A stretch of 64,000 nt of DNA from an archaeon GW2011_AR5. GTDB taxonomy: Archaea; Aenigmatarchaeota; Aenigmatarchaeia; GW2011-AR5. The DNA lies in NCBI GenBank assembly GCA_000806115.1, contig JWKQ01000001.1:151784-215783 (forward strand), written 5' to 3'. The notes under the pieces were generated by a model. It searched no databases and was not told the DNA's origin. It saw only the letters and a program-made list of their open reading frames with translations. Positions 10,005 to 17,535 of this stretch are shown piece after piece. The position numbers were made by a program, and so were the translations under genes. Numbering within the stretch: position 1 is the first letter of the stretch; the number at the start of each line of letters is the position of its first letter.

Positions 10005-10202
10005 ATGAACAGCAAAACAGACGCCGGACAGGACGGAACCCCCGACTTCTATGAATGCGGCGAATGCGGGGCGGTTTTCGCGTCGAAGGACGAACTTGAC
10101 AGCCACATGATAGAGACTTCGCATTTCATTTCAAGAAAATATGAATGCGAATCGCTCACGGACTTGATAGTCCGTGACATACACAAGGCGATAGCCGGAT
10201 AA
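10005..10202 (+). CDS. C2H2 zinc-finger small protein (65 aa)
   Basis: YECGECGAVFASKDELDSHMIETSH. Confidence 0.8.
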   Translation: MNSKTDAGQDGTPDFYECGECGAVFASKDELDSHMIETSHFISRKYECESLTDLIVRDIHKAIAG

Positions 10203-10324
10203 TGATGGGAGGCGATAACATGCACGAGGCTTACATATGCTACAGGTGCGGCGCGTCTTTCTGGACAACCGAGGCCATAGACAAACACATGCACGAAGCG
10301 CATGTCATAGAGATGGAAGTGTGA
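10202..10324 (+). CDS. C2H2 zinc-finger microprotein (40 aa)
   Basis: YICYRCGASFWTTEAIDKHMHEAH; start overlaps the preceding stop. Confidence 0.7.
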   Translation: MMGGDNMHEAYICYRCGASFWTTEAIDKHMHEAHVIEMEV

Positions 10325-10327
10325 TAT

Positions 10328-10401
10328 GAGCTCGGAGGGATTCGAACCCCCGACCTTCTGGTCCGAAGCCAGACGCTCTATCCAAGCTAAGCTACGAGCC
10401 C
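10328..10401 (-). tRNA. tRNA-Arg (anticodon TCG)
   Basis: GGGCTCGTAGCTTAGCTTGGATAGAGCGTCTGGCTTCGGACCAGAAGGTCGGGGGTTCGAATCCCTCCGAGCTC; 7-bp acceptor, TTCGAAT T-loop. Confidence 0.95.
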
Positions 10402-10442
10402 ATTACTAATTACATTACGCTTTCGTGGTCACACCTACCATT

Positions 10443-10997
10443 TTAATACAACCTTCTGTTCATGCTACATCTTTTTACGGTTTCTTTTATCCTTTTTTCC
10501 TTAGTTTCAGGACGTCTGGCTGTTACGACCCACCATATGTAGAGTTTCCTCGCAGTTGGTGGGAAGTTCTGGAAATTCTGCCAGGATTTATTGTTAGCCA
10601 TCAGAGCATTTTTCATGTCGGTGGGAGGTTTGAGGCTTTCCGCTGCAATGAGCGCACGTTGGTTACTTCCAGTACGCCCGAATGCCTCCAACCCTGCCCG
10701 TTTCATCTTCCCCGCCTTTATCATTCTCCTTGCGCGCATTTTGTTAAGTTTGGACCAGATGCTTGTCTTTTTGCGTGGCGTGAAACGCTGCGCGAATTTT
10801 TCATCGTCTATTTTCTTTACTGTCGAGTCTATCCAGCCGAAGCAGATCGCCTCTTCAACAGAATCATCATAGCTTATTCGGGACTTTCCAGAACTTTTCT
10901 TGTAATAGATAAGCCAAATTTCTTTCTTGCGTTTGTGGTTCTTCTCCAGCCACGCTCGCCAATCGTCCCTCCTTGTCATATAAAGAGTTTCTCTCAT
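10443..10997 (-). CDS. YdeI/OmpD-associated family protein
   Basis: AWLEKNHKRKKEIWLIYYKKSSGK...EEAICFGWIDSTVKKIDDEKFAQRFTPRK. Confidence 0.85.
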   Translation of the reverse strand: MRETLYMTRRDDWRAWLEKNHKRKKEIWLIYYKKSSGKSRISYDDSVEEAICFGWIDSTVKKIDDEKFAQRFTPRKKTSIWSKLNKMRARRMIKAGKMKRAGLEAFGRTGSNQRALIAAESLKPPTDMKNALMANNKSWQNFQNFPPTARKLYIWWVVTARRPETKEKRIKETVKRCSMNRRLY

Positions 10998-11136
10998 TCA
11001 CAACACAATTCCATTGCATGTGTAATTAACTTAACTTGTCGCCATAACAAGATGACGAGCCCAATAGCAAGTATCTCAATTTCAGAATATATAAGAATTT
11101 AAACTATCTCAATACTAATGTCTAAAGGCGTCTATA

Positions 11137-11370
11137 ATGAAGAAAGAAAAAATAAGCGGTCTTACAGCTGTTTATAGAAAGGTAAAAGAAGGCTATATCG
11201 CTTACGTAGAGGAAATACCCGGCGTAAATACGCAGGGCGATAACCTAAAAGAAGCCAAAGAAAATTTGCTTGATGCTCTAAGACTTGTCCTTGAGGTTAA
11301 CCGCGAAATGGCGGAAAAAGAGATTTCTGGGCATGATGTATTAAAAGAAAAGATTTCAATAGATTTGTGA
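11137..11370 (+). CDS. hicB: HicB-family antitoxin
   Basis: YIAYVEEIPGVNTQGDNLKEAKENLLDALRLVLE; paired with hicA. Confidence 0.9.
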   Translation: MKKEKISGLTAVYRKVKEGYIAYVEEIPGVNTQGDNLKEAKENLLDALRLVLEVNREMAEKEISGHDVLKEKISIDL

Positions 11371-11558
11371 TGAAGCGAAGAAATATCATTGACCACCTGA
11401 CTTCTAATGGATGTGTATTATTAAGAGAAGGTGGGAGACATACGATTTTCTACAATCCAAATACAAAGAAAACATCTTCTGTTCCTAGACACGTTGAAAT
11501 TAATGACTATCTTGCTAAGAAAATATGCAAAGATTTAGGAATAGTAGAACCGAAGTAG
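11370..11558 (+). CDS. hicA: HicA-family mRNA interferase toxin
   Basis: LTSNGCVLLREGGRHTIFYNPNTKKTSSVPRHVEINDYLAKKICKDLGI; start overlaps hicB stop. Confidence 0.9.
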   Translation: MKRRNIIDHLTSNGCVLLREGGRHTIFYNPNTKKTSSVPRHVEINDYLAKKICKDLGIVEPK

Positions 11559-11562
11559 ACCA

Positions 11563-11660
11563 CAACCCAACCACCCATAGCCTGCATCTGTCCTGCGAAG
11601 AACCTAGCAAGGAAGCTAACACAGCTACGAGCCCAATAGGAAGACTCTTTGAATAGTAAT
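11563..11660. repeat. Degenerate intergenic repeat containing AGCTACGAGCCCA (tRNA-Arg 5'-end fragment), copy 1
   Basis: Shares ATAGCCTGCA, AGAACC, AACACAGCTACGAGCCCA and TTTGAATA with the 13460-13555 copy. Confidence 0.55.
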
Positions 11661-11675
11661 AATTAAAAGCAAAAA

Positions 11676-12314
11676 TTGTATATATTTTATATGAAGTTCT
11701 ATCTTTCTTCTTACAAGCTGGGGAACAAGTCCCAACAACTGGCAAGGTTAATGCCGAATAACAAAAGGATTGGGTATATTCCGAATGCATGTGACTATAC
11801 GAAAGTTGATACCAAAAGGAGAGCGAAAACTGACCGAGAAACCGTGGCACAGCTAAGAAAATTAGGTCTTGAGGTAGAGATTCTTGATTTGAAGAAATAT
11901 TTTGGCAAACAAGATAAACTTAGGGAAAAATTGGACGAACTTGGCGGCGTATTTATCAGAGGCGGCAATACATTTATTTTGAGACAGGCCATGAAACTAA
12001 GCGGCTTTGATATAATTTTCGAGCAGCTTCGAAAAAGAAAGAATTTTGTATATGCTGGATATAGTGCAGGTATTTGTGTTTTGGCTCCAGATTTGAAGTC
12101 ATTGCAAATCGTTGACGACCCAACCGATAAGCCTTATAGACAGCTAAAAAGGACCATATGGAAAGGCCTTGAAGCACTGGATTACATGATACTGCCTCAT
12201 TACAGATCAGGCCATCCTGAGTCTGCATCTATAGACAAAGAGGTCGCCTATTGTAAGAAAAATAAAATACCGTACAAAACACTCAGGGATGGGGAGGTAA
12301 TTATAATTGAATGA
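11676..12314 (+). CDS. Peptidase E (S51-like)
   Basis: LGGVFIRGGNTFILRQAMK...VYAGYSAGICVLAPDL. Confidence 0.85.
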   Translation: MYIFYMKFYLSSYKLGNKSQQLARLMPNNKRIGYIPNACDYTKVDTKRRAKTDRETVAQLRKLGLEVEILDLKKYFGKQDKLREKLDELGGVFIRGGNTFILRQAMKLSGFDIIFEQLRKRKNFVYAGYSAGICVLAPDLKSLQIVDDPTDKPYRQLKRTIWKGLEALDYMILPHYRSGHPESASIDKEVAYCKKNKIPYKTLRDGEVIIIE

Positions 12315-12317
12315 TTA

Positions 12318-12418
12318 CTTTGTTCACCAACGCCATAGCCCTTCAGGGTGTGGATGGATGTAATGTTGGTGAACAAAGGGACGCACGCCCCTTCAGGGGC
12401 GTGAGATTCACTTATGCA
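12318..12418. mobile_element. Possible IS200/IS605-type end remnant: long inverted repeat plus GC hairpin
   Basis: TTTGTTCACCAAC...GTTGGTGAACAAA followed by CACGCCCCTTCAGGGGCGTG and GATTCAC; no transposase or TnpB ORF adjacent. Confidence 0.35.
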
Positions 12419-12437
12419 GATAAATATATGGATTTTA

Positions 12438-12487
12438 ATCAGCCTAACAGTTAGGCTGATAGTTTTAAATAATCTTATCAGCCTAAA
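12438..12487. promoter_or_regulatory. Candidate operator of the fic gene
   Basis: Perfect ATCAGCCTAAC-a-GTTAGGCTGAT plus third half-site ATCAGCCTAA flanking TTTTAAATAA, just upstream of ATG 12494. Confidence 0.6.
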
Positions 12488-12493
12488 GACATC

Positions 12494-13444
12494 ATGACGT
12501 TGAGAACAAAGGCCGTTAAGGGCAAAAAATACTACTATCTGGACTTGAGCTACTTTATTCTTAACAAATCAAAGACGTTCAGTAAATATATAGGCGTGGA
12601 AAAGCCTTCTGGCAATAATCTAGAAAAAACAGAAAACAGGTTTAAGTCTGAAATAATATTGAAATTGTCTGGAAAGAACTACGACAATAATCTGATTTCA
12701 AAAGACGCTGTTATCAAAGCACTCCTTTTCCGTGATGCCTTTGATAAGGTTTTTGTCTCGCTTTCAAAAAGCCAACAAAGACAATACAAAGTTGATAGCA
12801 CAATACTTTTCACGCTAACGACGCTTACAACAGAAGGCGTTGACATCGGCTTCAGAGACGTAAAGAATGCCTTTGAAAATAGCAGAGAATTAAACACACG
12901 CGAACAGATTAGCAAAAATATGCTTAGGGCAGTAGAATCTATAAAAGAGGGCCATATACTTGACAAAAAATATCTGCTTGAATTACACAGGACTATAATG
13001 GCAGGCTTTGAAGAAAAAAATCCCGGAATATTGAGAAGGCAGAAGGTCTATTTGCACATGCAGGATACAAGAAACCCAGCCGGAAAAGAAATAGCTTACA
13101 GGCCGCCCCATTATAAAAAATTGGATAAATTGGTTGATGAATTTATCATGTGGTATAACTCGACAAAATTGAATCCGATTGAAAAGGCAGCTTTGGCACA
13201 TTATAAACTTTACAGAATTCATCTGTTTCTGGATGGAAACAAACGAATATGCAGGTTGATGCTAAACAAAACTCTTCTTGATGGCGGATTCCCGTTGCTG
13301 AATATTTCCGTCAAAAAAGACAGTTATTTCGAGTCTTTGATAGACTCGATCGAGAAAGACGCACCAAAAAGGCTTGCCGAATTTACGCTAAAGGAATTCT
13401 TCAGGCAAACAAAAGAATTTCTAAAGCTGCACGCTCGTTCATAG
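12494..13444 (+). CDS. Fic-family protein (putative AMPylase)
   Basis: HLFLDGNKRICRLMLN Fic motif. Confidence 0.9.
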   Translation: MTLRTKAVKGKKYYYLDLSYFILNKSKTFSKYIGVEKPSGNNLEKTENRFKSEIILKLSGKNYDNNLISKDAVIKALLFRDAFDKVFVSLSKSQQRQYKVDSTILFTLTTLTTEGVDIGFRDVKNAFENSRELNTREQISKNMLRAVESIKEGHILDKKYLLELHRTIMAGFEEKNPGILRRQKVYLHMQDTRNPAGKEIAYRPPHYKKLDKLVDEFIMWYNSTKLNPIEKAALAHYKLYRIHLFLDGNKRICRLMLNKTLLDGGFPLLNISVKKDSYFESLIDSIEKDAPKRLAEFTLKEFFRQTKEFLKLHARS

Positions 13445-13459
13445 GCAGATTACCAATAA

Positions 13460-13555
13460 ACCACAAACAGTTTACAAATAGCCTGCACAGAACCAAACCC
13501 GTAAGCAAACACAGCTACGAGCCCATGAAACTTCCTTTGAATACTGAAAATATAA
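13460..13555. repeat. Degenerate intergenic repeat containing AGCTACGAGCCCA, copy 2
   Basis: See 11563-11660. Confidence 0.55.
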
Positions 13556-13580
13556 GCTTACGAAAAATGAAGTAATCAGA

Positions 13581-14771
13581 ATGGAAGATAATATCATAGA
13601 CTCCGCCTTCAAGGAAATCGGGGGAATTGTCAAGACCGCCATTTCCAGGCCGATTAAGGTTTGCATCGTCTGCAGCCCAGGGATGGGAGGATCAGGCATC
13701 ATGGGCTCTTCTGTTGCCTCGGAACTTTCTGACAGAGGACACGATGTGCACCTGATATCTTACAAAAGACCGTTCAGACTCGGCAACAAAAACGTAAGAA
13801 CGCATTTCATTCCTCTTAGAAACTATCAGGTTCTTGAGCACTTCCCAATTGTAATGAGCACCGCATCCAAACTCTATGACGTCGTGAAAAAAAATGACAT
13901 GGAAATAATCAACGTCCATTACGCCATACCCTATTCAGCAGCATCGTACTTGGCACGGGAGATGTTCAAGTCGGAGAACGTCAAGATACCCATAGTGACT
14001 ACGGTTCATGGAACTGATGTCCATACAATAGGCCAGAAGAAGGAACTCAAGGACATAGTAAGATTTACGCTCAAGAGCAGCGACGGAATAACAACCGTCT
14101 GCGAGTACCTGGCGAACCAGATTAAAAACAAGTTTGACATAGAAAACAACCTAAAAGTCATACACAATTTTGTCGACACAGGACGCTTTACCAGGAAAGA
14201 AAACCCGCTCCTCAAAAAAAGACTCGGGAACGGCAAGAAGATAATCCTGCACGCCTCAAATTTCAGGGCTATCAAAAATGTTGACAGCATAATAGAAGTC
14301 TTCAGAAATCTCGTGAAGACGACACCTTGCAGGCTTGTCCTTGTCGGCGACGGCCCGGAAAAATACAGAATACGGAAAAAAGTTGCAAGATTCGGGCTTT
14401 CGAAAGATGTTATATTTGCAGGGTCCAGGAAGGATATGGAAAAGTTCTATTCCGCAGCGGATGTTTTTCTCATGTCTTCCTTGAGAGAGGGACTACCACT
14501 GTCCATTCTCGAAGCTATGTCAAGCTCGCTTCCCGTTGTTTCCACGAAAGTAGGCGGCATACCAGAAGCGGTAAAGAACAACAGAACCGGATATCTTGTC
14601 AGGTTTGGAGACACCGATGGCATGACCGACAAACTGCAGGATTTACTTGGCAATGACAAAAAAATGGAAAAGATGGGACGCGCCGGACGCGAAAAAGTCC
14701 TCAAAAGCTTCACAGCCGACAAGATAATTCCGCAATATGAGAGCTACTACAGGAAGATAATGCTTAGCTGA
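13581..14771 (+). CDS. Glycosyltransferase family 4
   Basis: VGDGPEKYRI...FLMSSLREGLPLSILEAMSSSLPVVSTKVGGIPEAV. Confidence 0.95.
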   Translation: MEDNIIDSAFKEIGGIVKTAISRPIKVCIVCSPGMGGSGIMGSSVASELSDRGHDVHLISYKRPFRLGNKNVRTHFIPLRNYQVLEHFPIVMSTASKLYDVVKKNDMEIINVHYAIPYSAASYLAREMFKSENVKIPIVTTVHGTDVHTIGQKKELKDIVRFTLKSSDGITTVCEYLANQIKNKFDIENNLKVIHNFVDTGRFTRKENPLLKKRLGNGKKIILHASNFRAIKNVDSIIEVFRNLVKTTPCRLVLVGDGPEKYRIRKKVARFGLSKDVIFAGSRKDMEKFYSAADVFLMSSLREGLPLSILEAMSSSLPVVSTKVGGIPEAVKNNRTGYLVRFGDTDGMTDKLQDLLGNDKKMEKMGRAGREKVLKSFTADKIIPQYESYYRKIMLS

Positions 14772-14837
14772 TGCCATCTTGAATGTGCCAGAAACTGCCG
14801 CCTTCGTACAAAAACCTTCGTCCACACAAGGAAACAA

Positions 14838-15215
14838 CTAAGGCACAACCAGCTTGACGTACTCGGCGCGCTTGTTCTTCCTGATGTCCGCCAGAAACTG
14901 CGTGATTTTCTCCGCCGAACCGTGCAGAACGAAAAGCTCTAGACACTTGTCATGGCATAGGTTGCTGTGAACCTGCGTGACGACTATGCTCTCGTACTTG
15001 TGCTTGGTCTTGATGAAGGCGTTCTCAAAGCGCTTGTCGTGCATCATGATGAGGACGCATTCCGCGTGCCCCTTGAGGCGCTCCTTCTCCTTCAAATCGT
15101 CCAGCAGCAGCCTGACTCCCGACCTTATCACGTCGCTGCGCCCCGAGAAGCCCTGGACTGAGTCAATCTCCCTCAGAAGCTGCTCGCTGAGCGACATGCT
15201 GATTATTTTTGCCAT
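14838..15215 (-). CDS. nikR: NikR-like CopG/RHH metal-responsive regulator
   Basis: ISMSLSEQLLREIDSVQGFSGRSDVIRSGVRLLL...HSNLCHDKCLELFVLHG. Confidence 0.88.
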   Translation of the reverse strand: MAKIISMSLSEQLLREIDSVQGFSGRSDVIRSGVRLLLDDLKEKERLKGHAECVLIMMHDKRFENAFIKTKHKYESIVVTQVHSNLCHDKCLELFVLHGSAEKITQFLADIRKNKRAEYVKLVVP

Positions 15216-15301
15216 ATTTACCGTTATTAATTATACGCCGCAGAGTTTTAATAAGTTATTAACAACAAGGCTTAAATTTAATAACATCCCATATAACTGT
15301 C
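15216..15301. promoter_or_regulatory. Divergent promoter with repeated TTAATAAC/GTTATTAA half-sites between nikR and the ZIP transporter gene
   Basis: GTTATTAATTA, TTTAATAAGTTATTAAC, AATTTAATAAC. Confidence 0.5.
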
Positions 15302-16048
15302 ATGTCAGACCCCGTAACGCTGTCGCTCCTTAGCGTAATTTTAGTCAGCGTAGTGTCGTTCGCAGGGGTACTAACACTCGTCCTGAAGGACGTGACGATA
15401 AGGAAATTCCTGCTTTATTTTGTCGCCTTTTCGGCAGGCGCGCTGTTCGGCGACGCTTTCATACACCTCCTGCCCGAGGTGACGGCGGACGGCTTCACAA
15501 CCAACATATCGCTGTACATACTCTCTGGCGTAATAGTTTCTTTTCTTGTAGAGAAGGGCGTGCACTGGAGGCACTGCCACATACCTTCCTCGAAAAAACA
15601 CCCCCACACGTTCGCCTACATGAACCTCTTCGGCGACGCCGTTCACAATTTCATCGACGGGCTGATAATAGCCGCATCGTACATGGTCAGCGTGCCGATA
15701 GGAATCGCCACGACCATAGCAGTAGTGTTCCACGAGATACCGCAGGAGATAGGGGACTTTGGCGTGCTGCTCCACGGCGGCTTCAGCAAAAATAAAGCGC
15801 TAATGCTGAATTTCCTTACGGCGGCAACCGCGATAGCCGGAGCCCTTATTGCACTGGCTGTCAGCGCGCAAATAGAAGGCTCGATAGTTTTTCTGGCTTC
15901 GTTCGCGGCGGGCGGGTTCATATACATAGCCGGCGCGGACCTGATACCGGAGCTGCACAAAAGATTCACGATAAAGAGCTCGATAGGACAGATAATAGCG
16001 CTGCTGCTTGGCATGGGAGTTATGTACCTTCTGATTTTCCTTGAATAG
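15302..16048 (+). CDS. ZIP-family metal transporter
   Basis: LFGDAVHNFIDGLIIAASY...AVVFHEIPQEIGDFGVLLHGG. Confidence 0.95.
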   Translation: MSDPVTLSLLSVILVSVVSFAGVLTLVLKDVTIRKFLLYFVAFSAGALFGDAFIHLLPEVTADGFTTNISLYILSGVIVSFLVEKGVHWRHCHIPSSKKHPHTFAYMNLFGDAVHNFIDGLIIAASYMVSVPIGIATTIAVVFHEIPQEIGDFGVLLHGGFSKNKALMLNFLTAATAIAGALIALAVSAQIEGSIVFLASFAAGGFIYIAGADLIPELHKRFTIKSSIGQIIALLLGMGVMYLLIFLE

Positions 16049-16108
16049 TCTCACCCATGCTGCTTATAAAAAGCTTGTTTCATAATTTCAGATTGCTCTT
16101 GGTAGACA

Positions 16109-16227
16109 GCTCCAATGAAATAATGGTTTATTATTTCATGGCGATCGTAGTCTAGCCCGGTCAAACCGAGCCGATAGGATAGCGGCCTCTCACGCCGCGG
16201 ACACGGGTTCAAATCCCGTCGGGAGCA
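16109..16227 (+). tRNA. tRNA-Glu (anticodon CTC), interrupted: 32-nt acceptor-stem insertion plus ~13-nt D-loop insertion
   Basis: GCTCC(16109-16113)+CGTAGTCTAGCCCGGTC...AGGATAGCGGCCTCTCACGCCGCGGACACGGGTTCAAATCCCGTCGGGAGCA; the rejoined acceptor GCTCCCG pairs perfectly with CGGGAGC, whereas the contiguous GCGATCG does not. Confidence 0.75.
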
Positions 16228-16344
16228 CTTGGAGAAAGGATTTGAGCCCTGCGGGTTCATCTTCGGCTGAGCGAAGCTCACCGAGAGCTCGACCACGGAA
16301 AGCAAAAGCTTTCCGGAGTCGCAGCAATCCCGTCGGGAGCACTT
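16212..16344 (+). repeat. 19-bp direct repeat of the tRNA-Glu 3' end (AATCCCGTCGGGAGCACTT)
   Basis: Copies at 16212-16230 and 16326-16344. Confidence 0.85.
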
Positions 16345-16371
16345 TTATCCTTCAATATTCAATCTTGTCTT

Positions 16372-17016
16372 ATGAACCAGCGGGAAGTATGGGAAGCCAT
16401 CGCAAGGGACTGGGCTGATTACAGGAAAGTCCCGCCGGAAGAGGCTGCTGAATTCATTGCAAACAAATCCGGGCTGCTGCTGGATTTGGGCTGCGGCTCC
16501 GGCAGGAACTTCATCCAGACTGACGCCGCTGTGATAGGCGCCGACTTCTCATACAACATGCTGCGCTTTGCAAGGAAAAATGCAAAGGAAAGAGGACTGG
16601 ATGTGCATCTTGCGGTTTCTGATGCCATTGCGCTTCCCTTCAAGGATGATTCGTTCGACGCTATTCTTGCGTTCAACCTCCTGCCGTCTGTAAAATTCAA
16701 CATGCACAAGAAAGTCCTCGAGGAAATCAAGCGCGTTTCAAAAAACGGGTCAGCCATATTCATCTCGGCATGGAACAAAGACCAGCCAAGGTTTGCCGGC
16801 AAAAAGCGCGAGTCCTTCATACCGTGGAAAACCGGGGGAAAAGAATATCAAAGATACTACTACCTCTACTCGAAGGACGAATTTCAATCGCTGCTGAAGA
16901 AGCATTTCAAGAACGTGAAAGTTTTCTACGGCAGGGAGAAGGCATTTAAAAAGTACTCAAAGAATATTATTGCCGTTGCGAGGGTAGCCAAGTCTGGTCA
17001 AAGGCGCAAGGCTTAG
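16372..17016 (+). CDS. Class I SAM-dependent methyltransferase (Trm9/AlkBH8-like pattern)
   Basis: LLDLGCGSGRNF...IGADFSYNMLRFAR...DAIALPFKDDSFDAILAFNLL. Confidence 0.85.
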   Translation: MNQREVWEAIARDWADYRKVPPEEAAEFIANKSGLLLDLGCGSGRNFIQTDAAVIGADFSYNMLRFARKNAKERGLDVHLAVSDAIALPFKDDSFDAILAFNLLPSVKFNMHKKVLEEIKRVSKNGSAIFISAWNKDQPRFAGKKRESFIPWKTGGKEYQRYYYLYSKDEFQSLLKKHFKNVKVFYGREKAFKKYSKNIIAVARVAKSGQRRKA

Positions 17017-17133
17017 GAATTGTTAAGTGCGAAGCTCAGAAGCCAGACAAGTGAAAGACGCCAAAGCGTCAGTTCGCAAGTTAAGATACCTTGTCGGTTA
17101 GTCCGTTCGGCGGTTCGAATCCGCCCTCTCGCA
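16978..17133 (+). tRNA. tRNA-Leu (anticodon TAG) with ~70-nt intron at position 37/38
   Basis: GCGAGGG...CAAGGCTTAGG[intron]ACCTTGTCGGTTAGTCCGTTCGGCGGTTCGAATCCGCCCTCTCGCA; acceptor and anticodon stems pair. Confidence 0.9.
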
Positions 17134-17134
17134 T

Positions 17135-17168
17135 AACCTTTTTTCTTTGAGGAAAGAAAAAAGGTTAA
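17135..17168 (+). terminator. A/T-rich hairpin after tRNA-Leu
   Basis: AACCTTTTTTCTTTgaggAAAGAAAAAAGGTT. Confidence 0.5.
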
Positions 17169-17208
17169 TCAAAAAAGAAAATATTACATAGGTTCGCTGG
17201 CGCTCACT

Positions 17209-17535
17209 ATGAAAATCTTCTACGCGGCTGTGACAGACCTGTTCTTCATCGGGAAGATTGGCAGCTTCGCGAAAGCCGTCGGCTCTAAAGTTGTGTTTGT
17301 CGACAGCTATGAGCACCTACTGGAGGCTATAGAAGACAACAAGCCTGAAGCCGTGCTGGTTGACTTAACCGGCTTCCTCACGCTGGCTCACATCGAGGCT
17401 ATCAGGGGAAAAGGCGTCCGCGTTATCGGATATCTCCCCCATGTCCAGACTGAACTGATGGAAAGAGCGAAAAAAGTCTGCGAAGTGTACACGCAGGGAG
17501 AATTCTCTAATAATCTTGTGAAGATACTGGGATAA
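17209..17535 (+). CDS. Hypothetical protein, receiver-domain-like alpha/beta fold
   Basis: 108 aa; EAVLVDLTGFLTLAHIEAIRGKGVRVIGYLPHV. Confidence 0.65.
   Translation: MKIFYAAVTDLFFIGKIGSFAKAVGSKVVFVDSYEHLLEAIEDNKPEAVLVDLTGFLTLAHIEAIRGKGVRVIGYLPHVQTELMERAKKVCEVYTQGEFSNNLVKILG

Noticed and set aside
10425-11102. 225-aa plus-strand ORF opposite the YdeI-like gene
   Set aside because: Antisense to a recognisable conserved family; product lacks family motifs and runs through AT-rich intergenic DNA.
11137-13444. Calling the HicAB/Fic region a complete integrated plasmid or virus
   Set aside because: No integrase, replication or capsid genes are visible; only att-like fragments and cargo.
16141-16227. 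Uninterrupted tRNA-Glu starting at GCGATCG
   Set aside because: The acceptor stem would have two mismatches plus a G-U pair; the interrupted model using GCTCC at 16109 gives perfect pairing.
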